The notes beneath the pieces are model-generated. The model did no database searches. It worked only from the letters and a program-made list of their open reading frames with translations, and had not been told where the DNA came from. A program made the position numbers and the translations under genes. Below, in pieces: positions 11,870-23,963 of a stretch of DNA of 64,000 nt. Positions within the stretch are counted from its first letter, which is position 1. Each line of letters starts with the position of its first letter. Source of the DNA: Primulina eburnea (taxonomy: Eukaryota; Streptophyta; Magnoliopsida; Lamiales; Gesneriaceae); the NCBI RefSeq assembly GCF_022965805.1, contig NC_133105.1, positions 27,627,208-27,691,207 on the forward strand. The letters are read 5' to 3'.

Positions 11870-12290
11870 GAACTCGAAGAGGTTCGAGAGACACCCACAA
11901 TTGAAGAACCCACACCCGAAGAGCCAAGAGAGGAGATACAAGCTCCTAGAAGATACGAGAAGTCTCGAGACCACCTATGAGGTATGGTCAGCTTCTTGAA
12001 GAGGGCCATGATGAGCCTAACCATGGATGTGATCCAAGGACCTTCAAGGAAGCGTTATCTGATGCCGATTCATCCAAATGGCTTGAAGCGATGGAATCTG
12101 AGATGAATTTCATGCATCCGAACCAAGTGTGGGATCTTATAGATCCACCTGAGGGAAAGGTTCCCATAGGGACTTGGGACGGATGGGAAGGTATTGACCT
12201 TCAAGGTGCGATTGGTGGAAAAAGGATATACTCAAAGACAAGGAGTTGACTTTGAGGAAACCTTTTTCCCCAGTCGCAATGTTCAAGTCC
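11870..12290 (+). pseudogene. Ty1/copia pol remnant (integrase-RT junction), T1
   Basis: Frames shift two or three times but include 'EALSDADSSKWLEAMESEMNFM' and 'QVWDLIDPPEGKVPIG' (about 12049-12165), then a frame with 'GYTQRQGVDFEETF' and 'VAMFKSI'. These are the conserved residues at the start of Ty1/copia RT, of the Tork/Angela kind. There is no integrase core upstream and no RT active site downstream. The fragment ends where a copia LTR fragment starts at 12296. It is probably from the same element as the LTR at 9595 after an internal deletion. Confidence 0.8.
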
Positions 12291-12295
12291 ATAAG

Positions 12296-12735
12296 TGAAG
12301 AACCTAAAGGGGGGGTGAATAGATTCTTTAAGGCCCTTTAGCGTTTTTAAAACGAGTTTGCAAAAATTGCAAGCGGAAGACTTGAGGGACAATCACAAAT
12401 AAAATGAATGCGTAAAGTAGTGCGTAAAATAAATGCGTAGTAAAGTAAATGCGTAAATTAAAGGGATAGAGATGTTTATGGAAGTTCGACGAAGAATCGT
12501 CTACGTCTCCCCTTCTCGATGAGGATCGAGGTATCACTATGACGACTTGGCTTTAGGAGCTCCAAGCTAGCTTTTACAACCACGCCTCGATGCGTCTATT
12601 TGGCCTTGAGGGCTCCAAGGATAGCCACGAACTTTACAACCCACTCGAGAGTATTACTTCCACTCTTTTTCTACAACTCTTTTGATATTACAACTCTTTT
12701 AATCAACGCAGACAAGAGATAATAGAATCTTACGT
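12296..12735 (-). repeat. Fragment of a C1-family LTR
   Basis: The first 440 bases, from TGAAGAACCTAAAGGGGGGG, match the C1 LTRs at 32576 and 40475 with scattered differences and small indels. The match fails after 'ACAAGAGATAATAGAATCT'. Only the U5/R side is present, and the TATA box and palindrome array are gone. Confidence 0.85.
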
Positions 12736-14464
12736 ACAACAAGAAAAGCTATGCCACGTTTTATATGGTTGCATGCAATATATATATGATAGTTACACGT
12801 GTTTTCTCTCAGAATTCATCAAAGGGTCGAAGCTTTTGGAGAGAAAATCCTTACGCCTTTTAGATTTGAGGTTTCGAAGAATCCGTGCATCAGAATTCGA
12901 ATCCGAACGCAATATCGTGTTCCTCTCGACACGAGCTACACAAGGACGTAAGTTTTATTACGTTTTGAGATGTTTTGGAAATATGATGTTGCTAGAATTG
13001 CATGTGATTCAGATATGATGTTTCTGCTACCGTAGACATTATAGAATTGAAGTCAGATTAAAGAACAGACTGTTTCTGTAATTGTTATGATTTTTGAAAG
13101 ATATTGACTGAGATTCTATATCAGAATTGCGTTAATATTCAGATTATGAATTGTATTGACACAGATTACGGGTTCTAGATTTATATCTGTGATGTTCAGA
13201 ATTGACGGAGTTATTCAGATTGTATTGTTATGCCGTCGAAACATCAATATTGATTTAGATTGATCAGATATGATATTGATTGAAAATCATTGTTATATTG
13301 TTGACTTGGATCAGATTGTGTACCGAGTTGAGTATTGATCAGAACAGATTCTGAACTGAGATATATACTGATATTGTATTTATGTGATTTGTCATTATCA
13401 GATTGATATGGACAGATTTGACTTCGAGACTTCGTCTTCGTCAGACCGGGACGACAAATGTATAATTCATGTGATATCTGGGAAGATATAACTCAAATCA
13501 GATCTCATTTGAGTTTCCCAATAAAATCACATACTTGATTATTGTTTATCTTCTGATATGATTACGATTTGTTTATAGACTTTATATTCAAATCTTTTGA
13601 AATGAACATGCTTTGTTTACAGATTGTTATACATTGCATTTGAGATAGGAAATTTTGACAGATAGTCAGACTTCTAGACGTTCGGTGTATCGTTACATAG
13701 GAGCAGACACCCTCCTATTGTAGATTATTCGATACAGATATGACCGAAGTCTAGGAATAAGACGTACGTCACCCCGATTGGGAGGGTAGGTGACAGACAG
13801 TGACGTCTTATTCACCCCGGGATCCCTAGAGTTATAGTCGAGTCGAGTCTAGTCATGATTTGACTAGAACTGCATGCGTTTATGGATGTGGTTTCATAGA
13901 CTATGAAACCCATGTTTATTGCTTTCAGTTATGACAGCATGTTTATATGATTTGATTTAAATTGCATGTTTATCTGAATTGAGTTGCATGCTTATTTTGA
14001 GTTGATTTCATAGATTATGAAATCTATTACTTTTGAATATGATCATGATAGCATGTTTTAAGATTTAGATTGTTTCTATACATGCTTACCTTGTTTTATA
14101 CTGGGATTTATTCTCACCGGAGTTATTCGGCTGTTGTCTTGTTTTGTATGTGTGGATGACAACAGGTGGGGCATGATCGGGGTCGAGAAGATGACGAGAG
14201 AAGACGAGTTTAGCGTGGTGATTCCGGACTTACTGTAGATTTGGTTTATTACTTGAACTTAGTAACCGAACCTTAGACTTAGATTGTACAGTATTGTACT
14301 TTTATACTGAAATGTATTTTATACTGAGATGTATATTATTTAGATTCCATTATCTTCCGCATTTACATTTTAAAAGGAAAAATTTTTAGACCTTGTTTTA
14401 TCAGAACTGATAATTAAATCCCAAAAGAAGATTAAGAAAAAGATCAGCGTCCGGGTCCCCACAA
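12736..14464 (+). repeat. Gypsy LTR fragment, plus orientation, U3 missing
   Basis: It ends CCGGGTCCCCACAAC, the inverted form of the left edge of the G1 and G2 LTRs. Internal blocks such as 'CACCCCGGGATCCCTAGAGTT' (about 13814) and 'TTCTCACCGGAGTTAT' (about 14112) align with inverted G1 and G2 LTR sequence. It starts around a TATA-like TATATATATGATAG near 12780, so it keeps R-U5 only. It abuts the oppositely oriented U3 of G2 at 14465. Confidence 0.75.
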
Positions 14465-14960
14465 CGCATGTAAGGCAAGTGGCAAAATGTGCATACTGCA
14501 CGTCTCACCGTAGGTGCGCTCACTCTGCACCGCGGGTGCGCTGAGCATACTGGTCCATGTTTAACAATTCAGAACACACGACCGCGGGTGCGCTATGTTT
14601 TTCACCATGGGTGCGGTCCTGTCTCGGTGTATTTACCGCGGGTGCGGTCCTTATCTCACCGCAGGTGCGCTGCCTCTACTATACCAACACGTAAAATTTC
14701 AGAACAACGATCGCGGGTGCGCTTATTCTTGTACCACGGGTGCGCTCACCCTACTGCCTCCACACCGCGGGTGCGGTAGTTTTGTTGGCGCGGGTGCGAT
14801 GTCACTTTGCCATTACACTAAAATTGCAAAATTGCTTCTCCATGTATGCTCTTTCATTCCCCTATTCAGAATACATGATACCTCACAAGTATTAAACTAA
14901 ACCCTCGGGCATCACATCACTTCATAATTTTGTTTTACCAACCTAAAATCTCGGGCATTA
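14465..14960 (-). repeat. G2 3' LTR, U3 portion only, with CCGCGGGTGCG array
   Basis: It ends at TCGGGCATTACA next to the polypurine tract. Its array (about 14505-14800) has about ten copies of a CCGCGGGTGCGCT/CGGT unit. The copy stops exactly where the 5' LTR would enter its TATA region (the sequence GCATGTAAGGCAAG is shared). Past that point it is joined to an inverted LTR fragment. Confidence 0.88.
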
Positions 14961-14961
14961 C

Positions 14962-14978
14962 ATTTCTCCCCCCGTAAG
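14962..14978 (-). other. G2 polypurine tract
   Basis: The minus strand reads CTTACGGGGGGAGAAA immediately before TGTAATGCCCGAG, the LTR start. This confirms the leftward direction of G2. Confidence 0.85.
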
Positions 14979-17500
14979 ATATGATTTCATCCTCGAAATC
15001 ACCGGCAATCCATTCCGAAATCATAGGCAATCAAATCAGATATCAAATCAAATATAAGAAGGAGATATATAAAGAGGCTAACAGAAAACTCACCTCTATG
15101 AAACAATTCTGGAATCGCTGTTTCATTTCGGATTCTGTTTTTCAATTAACTTCTTCAATATTCTATTGAACTTTCAACAGCAAAATAGTCTTCATTCTGA
15201 ATTATCTTTCTTTTACTGATTCTGATTTTATTCTGGAATAATACTTCAAGAAATATAATATCATCATATAACTTGAAGTAACTCTGAGAAAATCAATCCC
15301 AAAATATTGGCTATACAACATCCGTATATACCAATTAACAGCTCATAGCAAATAAATACTATCATCTCCTATCAATCTGATAATTTCAATCAGGATTATA
15401 TTCAATCTCCAACCTCAAATATCAACAGCCATCATCCGACGTTAACATATTCAATCTATTTATTTTGGGCTATCTTATTCTCTTCCGAAGCAGTTTCAAT
15501 TTCTTTTTTCATGTTTCTGATCCTATAAAATCCAATCTCAGGTATCATTGAGATATAATCCCCATACGAAGAAAATCTGCAGTTCTCACTGTACAATGCC
15601 TCGAATGATACTATCTCGATACTCATCTGATAACTATCGTTATACGATAATTTACAAGTGACAATAAATCATGTCAACTAGTGCTAAAATCCAGCACTAC
15701 AGTTCCTGGATATTCTCCAGTATCAGGATAGTTCGCTCCGACTATCCGTTGATCTATATACGATAGGTGAAAGATCTTGTTGTATATTTTGTCAAAAGTA
15801 CAAAATCAACCGACAATCGTGGATATGATAAAATCAAATTTGGCATTCAGTGCAATTTGCCTGCTTTTCCGACATACAACTCAGTCGTCTGATCATGTCT
15901 GTACATCTTCCTGTACAAAATAACACATGCTGATTTGGTCGATTTGTCAATCATACCCAAATCGCATTACAATCTCAGAAAGAATATAATAGATTCATCA
16001 TGATATCCCTGGAAATGTGATCCCATTTCCATTCAGGAATCTAGAATCTATATAACCAATCTCCTGGTTTCATTCTTTCTGTCTTCATCTATCAACAATT
16101 GAGACATTTCAATGTAACTCTGTCACCTTTGAGTTCATCTGTTTCTATCATAATTGTCTTTTGAAATCATACATTTTCCTATCTTCCAGATAAATGATAG
16201 ATCAATTACTGTACACATCTGACACTACCTATAGTTTCAACCCGAAATATCTAGTACAACAAATCAATTATTCACGTATAATGCAGTATCACATACCTGA
16301 TATTATGATCAATACTCTGCTCTGATCAACGAAATCAAGTTCCGAACATTCTGATCAAATTTTCTGAACTGCTTTAATTTGCAAAATTCGCTCTGATTTA
16401 ATTCACACCATATAGAATCCCAACGATATGTAATCTGTATCAAATACTGATCTAAAAGATAACAAGTCTCAAACAGATTCAATACAACAATCGTATATAA
16501 TAGCCTGCTAATCTCATGCATCGATAAATATCTGACACCGATGTCGTTCTCAGCCAATTGATCACGGTTTCACTGTGCTGAAATCAATCGGTATATTGTC
16601 TTCGGATATCAAATACCCCGAATACCATCTGTCTCATTCAAGATTCACATTTCAAGCATTTCTGTATATAACATCTCAATCCTCAGAATATTCGATACAA
16701 TTCTCAGATAGTCAATAAAATCAGTTAGATTCTTCGAATATACCAGAATATCATAGATCAACTAATCAGAAAATCAGCAAAATATTCTGAACACAGAGTT
16801 TAACAACTCACGACCATAGCTGATATATCTCAAAGAGAAACATTCAATCAGATGCAACTTTCGGCTAGTAAATCTTCTAACTGATATTTCAATTCTTCCG
16901 ATTCAATCAACATCATACTGTATGGAATTCTAACAATAAGAATAATACATGGTATCACATCAAGGCTGAAATCACTCTCCCTGATATAAGGCAAACCCAG
17001 AATTTCATCTAGAAAGACTTTAGCAATTCTCCTGCTACTGGAAATTCAGTCCATGATACTCTTAGTTTCAGTAATCAACTGAATACATAAGAAATTATTC
17101 CATTCCTTTCGATAATTATCGAGTCATAAATAATACGGTTATTAAAGGGATTTTAAATCGAAAATCCTTATCGTATATTATTCATTCTTCGACCATTTCA
17201 AGTCCGAATCTTACCATCTCCTGGCAAGATTCTACAATAGTTCTGTACTTGTCAACCCATCAATATCAATACTGCAGTCAGAATCAGACAACACAAGTAC
17301 AACACAGTATAATTCTATCTCATTCTCGTCTTACTGAAGTATACAATATTTACAGAATTCACTGATATCAATCTTTCCCCCAAAAGATAAAGAAATCAAT
17401 ACTACAGTACATACAGACCCAACAGATAAAGCATATATCAATGCAATTCATACAGAATCATGTATAGGATGTATGAGTATCTCTAAATACATACTCAAAA
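14979..17500 (-). pseudogene. G2 pol, heavily decayed (integrase, RNase H, RT, protease traces)
   Basis: No frame stays open beyond about 80 codons. DNA-level similarity to the complementary G1 pol places integrase around 15660-16160 (for example the 'GATCCCATTTCCATTCAGGAAT' block shared with G1 at 389-411), RNase H about 16280-16560, RT about 16570-17000 and protease about 17000-17520. Stops and indels are dense and the sequence has drifted AT-rich. The RT catalytic box is not recoverable by eye. The region cannot code for any enzyme. Confidence 0.7.
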
Positions 17501-17535
17501 TAATCATAAAAGAATAGTTACCTGCTACTATCTCA

Positions 17536-18497
17536 TCAAGTACATCCTGGGTCTGTTCCTCGGTCACTACAACCATATGATTCTGCTCCATGAGCTCTCC
17601 GGGAACCTCTCTGTGGACAAACTCTAGCAAAATCTCCCTGTTGTCTACAGATATTGCATCTACCAGTCACTCCCTGGCATTGCTCCGTGGAATGTCCCCC
17701 TCCACAAGTTCTGCAATAAATTCCAGTATAACTCGGGCTAGAACCGCTGGAGCTAGATGAACCGCTCCCTAACTTCTTGAACTGGTTCTTTCGAGCTTTC
17801 AACTGTTCTTTCTTTCCACCACTGCTGTTGCCAATATCTATTCTGGGAGGCAGTTGTTGTGGTCCCGGTGCTGGAAGAACATACGAGGCTTCCTTTTGTC
17901 TCATCAGAACTGTTTCTGCTCTTCTGGCTCTGTTCAGAGTATCAGCAAAGTTATTCGGTTGTTTCACATTTACCAATATACGTATCTCCGGATTCAATCC
18001 CTGGATAAACTGATCAAATACAGCTGCATCATTCCTAGCCATGTGAGGGGCAAAACGTAGCAAGGTGAAGAACTTGGCCAAATACTCATCAATATTTAAT
18101 TGACCATGTCTCAAATTTGCAAACTCTGCACCTTTATCCTGTGTATGATACCGGGAAAAATCTTTGATAGAATTCAACTTTGAAAATTTTCCACGTAATC
18201 GCTGGACCACGCTATTCTAAGGCTTCTTTGGTTATCAGCCACCAACTCCTTGAGACTTCCCGTAACTGGTTCCCAATTAGTTTAACTCTACAATCATCTG
18301 TGAAACCCAGAAATTCAAACAACATTTCTATGTCATCTAGCCAATTCTCACAATCGATTGGCGTCTCATTACCCTTTAGAATCGGTGGTTGAAACGATTG
18401 AAACCTCTTTAACTGTGTTTCCATCAGAGTTTCTGATACATCCATCTGATCAGTCGAAGTACTATCTCGTTCTGAAATCCTTCGAGGAGGTATATCT
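17536..18497 (-). pseudogene. G2 gag, start codon lost and interrupted
   Basis: Two open stretches (18445-18212 and 18210-17536) cover gag homologous to G1: 'LKRFQSFQPPILKG', 'AEFANLRHGQLNIDEYLAKF', a Ser-rich linker and zinc knuckles ending in CNICRQQGDFARVC, where the His of CCHC is replaced by Asp. The position equivalent to the MPPRR start (near 18492) reads ATA instead of ATG, and a stop after 'KEALE' separates the two stretches. Gag is nevertheless far better preserved than pol. A functional Gag is unlikely. Confidence 0.85.
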
Positions 18498-18802
18498 GAT
18501 GATCACAAAAGTTAGCAATCACACGAGATAAATCCATCTCAGTCCCTTTCTGATCAGCTTACCTCTGATCAAGAATTGGTTCTGGTCCCTTTTCAAATAA
18601 TATATATTACCAAATCATATCAGATATTCAGGTAACATGTATTTAAAAGCAGTAAAACATAATATCATGCTAGCATACACAATGTAATTCAACATTATAA
18701 TAAATCACATGCTAGCATTCACATGCAAGGAAAGAAAACTCATTCTACCCCGCTCACTCTCCTCTATCTCAATCTAAGGAACTTACTATTGTAGGATTTA
18801 AT

Positions 18803-18814
18803 GCTCTGATACCA
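18803..18814 (-). other. G2 primer-binding site
   Basis: The minus strand reads TGGTATCAGAGC, two bases from the LTR edge at 18817. It is of the initiator-Met type. Confidence 0.93.
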
Positions 18815-18816
18815 CA

Positions 18817-20163
18817 TGTTGTGGGGACCCGGACGCTAATCTTGTTCTTTAATCATCATTGGAACTAATTAATCAATTATAATAAGCAGGGTCTGATTTT
18901 TTTTTAAAATACAATATTAAAGGCGGAACGTAATGACATTCATTCTAATATACATATCAGTATTAAAGTACACATCTAGTCCTATGTACAATAATTCAAA
19001 CTAGGGTTTAACAACTAAATATCAATTATCCAAACCCTATCTTTACTCCAAGTCCGTAGTCTCCACTCTAATCATGATTTTTCTCCGTTTCCTCGACCCT
19101 GAACCTGTCCCACCTGTTTTCATGCACCGGATAACTCCGGTGAGAATTATATTCCCAGTATAAATCATGTATACATGCATTTCATATAAAGAAGTATAAA
19201 AGCATGAACAAAGAATCATAAAATGTATCAAATCTGAAACATAAATTAAGACAAACTCAGAATATAACATGTATCAAATCCGACACATGAATCAATACAA
19301 CTCGGAGTTATACTTCGTAATTCTTAGACTCAGACTCGACTCATCCTAATCTAGGGATCCCGAACAGAATAAGAACATACATCCACCTACACCTCTCGAC
19401 TCGATGCGGGGTGGGGGTATTTCGGACGGACCCAGATTACGAACATACCCCACCCTACACTCTCGATCGGGGTGGTGGTATGTTCGTATTCACGGACATT
19501 GGCCCTTTCCATATCGAACATCAGTAATAGAAGAAAATCCAATTCTATCCACTTCGATATGACCAAACATCCGGTGTCTTGACCTATCCGTCACAGACTT
19601 TGGCATTATCACCAATATCCTATCTTGTGACAATGTGCAATGTGCCAGTGACGATTTCATCACTATCCGGCACTACTGTCACGAGATTACTCATTTACGA
19701 CTAGGCGTATCCGCTTATGACTCAATACATAAATCAATAGATCAAAGATATCAATCTCATTCAATTGCAAATAACAATGCAATAAAATAAAGTATGTGAT
19801 TTTGGGAGACTCAAGTTAAATCAAACTCGAGTTGTGAAATCCCACATCCACATCAATTTATACCTTTATCTTCTCCGTTTGACGAAGTCGAAGTCTCTAT
19901 TTCAAATCTGTCCATACCCAATCTGGCAATGACAATATCGAGTAGGCACAATATAAATATACAATTAAATTCAATCTCCATAAATACTGAATCTAATCAA
20001 TATCAATGTACTGATGTTTCGACATCATAACAATACAGTCGCGATAACCCCGTTAGTCTTAACATCACAGATATAATAACCGAACTCATAATCAATATTG
20101 GTATAATTCATAATCTCAACAATAACAGACAGTAATCTCAAATCTGTATAATCTCGGTTAAGT
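18817..20163 (-). repeat. G2 5' LTR, segment 1 of 3 (U5 side)
   Basis: It starts TGTTGTGGGGACCCGG next to the PBS and is cut at 20163 by the G3 LTR. The sequence resumes at 32329. Aligning the inverted LTR at about 13080-13200 bridges the two sides, which shows they were once contiguous. Confidence 0.85.
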
Positions 20164-23100
20164 TGTAAGGTCCAGAAATTTAATTTACGTAACCTGAATG
20201 CATGCAATATATGATTTTATTTTAAATTATATGTTTGATTATTTTTATGAATTTTATGCATAATTAATACATAGTAGTAATTATTTCATAAAATTTTTGA
20301 AAAATAAACTCATGCATTAGGGCTTCTAGATGTATCTCACACTCGAACGAGGAACAGGGACCGGACCGGAGAATTTTCCATAAAATTATTTTTATTACAT
20401 GATTTATTTTTATTAATTAATATAAGATGTTTTAAAAGTATTTTTTTTTAGAATTGAGATTTATTGGATATTTTTACTCGCATGATTTTAATTTTTAACG
20501 GTACATAAATTTTAGTGAATCGGGGGAATTTTTGAGTGTTCGGCTAGTATTTTAAAAATCTTTCCAAAACGAAATATTTGTCGGGATTGTGTTTGGATTT
20601 AATGGGCTTAATTTTAAGCTTATTGGGCTTAAAACTCTTTTTATTTTAATTAAAGCTCATTAGTGCACATTTTAATTAACCTAAACTACAATTAAATTAA
20701 ATCTAACCCTACCCTACATCAATTACTCTACCATCAACCGACACCCCCTTTCATTACCACATTTCCCTCTTGTTTCAGCCTTTAAAACCCCAGCTAAAGT
20801 TTCGGATCTTGCTTGTCTTAGAATAAAGAAATTCCTCCGGCTTTCGGCTCGATTTCCTCCCGCATTTGCATCATTCAGGCACGCATTGTATCTATTTTTC
20901 CTGCATTATACATGCTATATATACTGTTGAATGCATTGTTGCATGAGAATTTTCGATTCATCATGAGGGTGAAAAGCTTTCAAATTTTTTTATGTTTCTG
21001 TCATTCTTGTTTTTGGTTCATGTTTTCTGAAATTTTGAGTGCAAGGTGCTGCCACGATTAAGAAGTGATAAGGGAAGATTTGACACGAATTTAGGAGGTC
21101 CTAGAACACTCCAATATATTACCCAACATGAAGAAACACAAGCTGGACAGAAAATACTTTAGGTGATCATGGGTTCGGTTGTAAGGATTTTGGGGCTTGG
21201 CTTGCTCAGGGCTGGGACCAGGGCTAGCTAGGGTCCGTGAGGGGTCAAAGGAAGAGTCCTAGCCACGCTAAGACTCGAAAACCAGGGCTGGGAAGGAGTC
21301 CTAGCAAGCTAGGACTCCAAACCCGAGAGCCCAAGGGAAAGCAACGCATGTTGCTGCTGGTGCAGGAAGGATAGGGCTCGGTTTGAGGGCTTTGGGCTGG
21401 GATAGGTTGAGCTATTAGGATCTTAAGAGAGTGCCTAAAGAGCTGGTTCAAGGTCTGGACTGTTGGTTAAGAGGATAAGCAAGAAAACATAGTGATCACC
21501 CGAGAGCTTCAAGGAGTAGCGCACAGGTTCAGCAGCTTGTGCAGGTAGAAAGGCTCGTCTAAGGGGGTTCTGGGCTGGGCTAGGATAGGTCCTTAGGGTC
21601 CTAAGAATGTGCACCAAGGGCTGGTCCAGGGTATGGGTCTGTGGCCTAAGTCCTAGCAACAGAAATGAGAACCCATGTCAATTTGTGGTTCTCGGCCAGT
21701 TTGGGTTGTGGGTTGGGAGCTTCGGTTTTGGGGTTTTGGGTTGTTCCTAAGTGTTCTAAGGGTCCAGTAGTGTCCATAGAGGGTCTGGCTTGAGGTTGGC
21801 TCACGGTGGTTCGAGCATGGCTCAAGGAAAACTCAAGTTGGCTCAAGGGTAGTCTAGGTGGGTTTCTTGATTGTTTTTGCAGCTTATGTATAGCTTCGGT
21901 TTTGGAGCTTAGGTGCAGGTCCAATGGGTTCTAATGGTCCAGGAGGGTTCCTAGGTGGGTTGGCTCGGGTTTGGTTCAAGGTGACTCGGGCGTGGCTCGA
22001 GTAAATTATGAGATGGCTCGGTGTGTTTGATAAGGTGTCAAAAACGAAAATTTAAGAACTGAAAATGGAACCATGGGTCCACGGGTGTGGTTCATGGCTC
22101 AAAATGGTAGAATAAATAATAAAAAAGGTTATGTTTAAAATTTGAGACAAAAATAATGAGTTTTGGATTTATCCGGGATTTAGTCGCCGCACGAAACGTA
22201 AATTAAAGGATTAATTGAAACGCCTAGATTTAAGCTTGATAAAATTATGGGAAATTATATTTAAGCTCAAATAATTATTAGAAGTCTAAGTTTTTAATTT
22301 GGGAATTTTATGCTAAGGTTTGGTTTAATTCGGGATTAAAACGCATTAATATGTTATAGTTAAAGATTAATTTAAAAGTCATAGATTTAAGCCAAATAAA
22401 AATATGGGAAAATTCATGTATGCTTAAATAATTATTTGAGACATGTTAGAGTCAATGGAATTAACAAAATGTCAAAAAGGTGAAATTTTACGTCTAGGGG
22501 CAAAACAGTAATTTTTGGGTTTCCAGGAGCAAAATGGTCATTTTGCACCCGGGGTGAGATTTTGGTCATGGCTGTGTCCTGAGCACAAATTGTGATATTT
22601 TTAAATATTCATGCATCACGTTTATGATATTTATGAAATTATGATAAAAACGGTGCATGCTTGGTTTAAAGGAAAAAATTACGTATATGCATGATTTTAT
22701 TAAGTGATGAATATGATGACACGTTTTGAAGGAAGTGATTTAGTTGTGACTAATACGATGACACGATGACATGATGATATGATTGGAGATATCGTGAGGG
22801 AAAAGTCCCCAGAGGGAGCCCGTTTACGGGAAAGGCCCCAGAGGGAGCCCGACGATCGTATTTCCATTGACATGATATGATGATATGATAGGCCAAGGCC
22901 CAGTTGACGGGTGAGAGTGTCGTTGGTGTCCCCGCCGCCCAGTACTGTGGTTATACGTAGATGGATCCATCGACTGACATGATGACATGATGATACGAAA
23001 GTCACAGCTAATGAACTGAATTCAATTAAAAGAAAATGTATACATATATGATGATATGAGATGACATGGTTTTTTACGATACGATTTTACACGACACGTA

Positions 23101-23629
23101 TATGTATATGATGACATGAGATGACATGCTTTTACACGATACGATTTTACTCGACACGTTTACATTATGCTTCTAAGTTCATGAAAGATATGTTGAGTAT
23201 GATATTTTTCACTGCTGTGTGCTATGTATATGTACTTGTTATTAACGGTGCAGGTGTGTTGAGTCTTTAGACTCACTAGGCGTGTGTGATGCAGGTGAGC
23301 TTAATGATGAGGAGACTGGAGGTGCCGAACTCTGAGTTGGCAGACCTGGTGCGGTGACATGACCCGAGGACCACATATTTTCCGCATTTGATTATGAGTG
23401 TTGTGAGGAGATGAATGTTTTTATATATTGATGATTTTAAGATTTTTAAGTGTTCACGTTTACGTATGATTCTGGATAAGTTTATGATTCTGGATAAAAT
23501 TGGTTATTTTAATTGGCGCTATTTTTATGGTTAAATGTTTAAGATCATTTTTAAATGTTATATTTTTCTATTACGATTTCTATAAAAAAAAAAAAAAATT
23601 TTGCACTTTAAAAATGAGTAGACGTTACA
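20164..23629 (+). repeat. G3 5' LTR (3466 bp)
   Basis: It runs TGTAAGGTCCAG...GACGTTACA. A TTTAAAA promoter-like box lies near 20783. GC-rich sequence at 21180-22010 contains repeated 'CTAGCAAGCTAGGACTC' and 'GGCTCAAG' words. A duplicated CCCAGAGGGAGCCCG occurs at about 22808 and 22838. Unlike the other families, no inverted-repeat array precedes its TATA-like box. The small ORFs in it are mirrored in the 3' LTR and look non-coding. Confidence 0.95.
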
Positions 23630-23631
23630 GT

Positions 23632-23643
23632 TGGTATCAGAGC
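23632..23643 (+). other. G3 primer-binding site
   Basis: TGGTATCAGAGC begins two bases after the LTR end at 23629. It is of the initiator-Met type. Confidence 0.95.
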
Positions 23644-23707
23644 AAGGGTCCTGTATAGAGTTGTGCCACCGCCAGCTTCTGCAGCTCAATCTTCAAACCT
23701 CAAGTCT

Positions 23708-23823
23708 GTAAGCTTTTATGTTTTAAATGTTTAAAATGATTTACTATTATCACATGCATGTTTGAATGATTCACGATTTACAATGATTTACTGCACATGT
23801 TTAACTGCTTTTACGATTTAAAG

Positions 23824-23913
<90 letters not shown>

Positions 23914-23961
23914 AAGATTAATTGCATAATGGGTTACGTTTATAAATTGGACTGTTTTCAG
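23708..23961 (+). other. Candidate leader intron of G3
   Basis: A donor-like CT|GTAAGC at 23707/23708 and an acceptor-like CTGTTTTCAG at 23961 flank 254 AT-rich bases that include the AT microsatellite. The MPPRR start codon follows two bases later. Splicing would remove the microsatellite from the leader. The call rests on splice-site shape only. Confidence 0.45.
23829..23910. repeat. (AT)n microsatellite
   Basis: About 80 bases of almost perfect AT dinucleotide, with one AA interruption near 23861, lie in the G3 leader within the candidate intron. Slippage here should vary between copies. Confidence 0.97.
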
Positions 23962-23963
23962 AT

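Noticed and set aside
14489..14900. ORFs of 96 and 101 codons rich in Cys, Arg and Gly
   Set aside because: They are translations of the CCGCGGGTGCG promoter array. The same artefact occurs at 41900-42311.
21245..23005. Several ORFs of 68-101 codons in the G3 5' LTR
   Set aside because: They recur in the 3' LTR simply because the LTRs are nearly identical. The GC-rich repeated words keep frames open on both strands.
23829..23910. (AT)n tract as a replication origin or matrix-attachment site
   Set aside because: A plain dinucleotide microsatellite inside a retroelement leader. Nothing else supports such a role.
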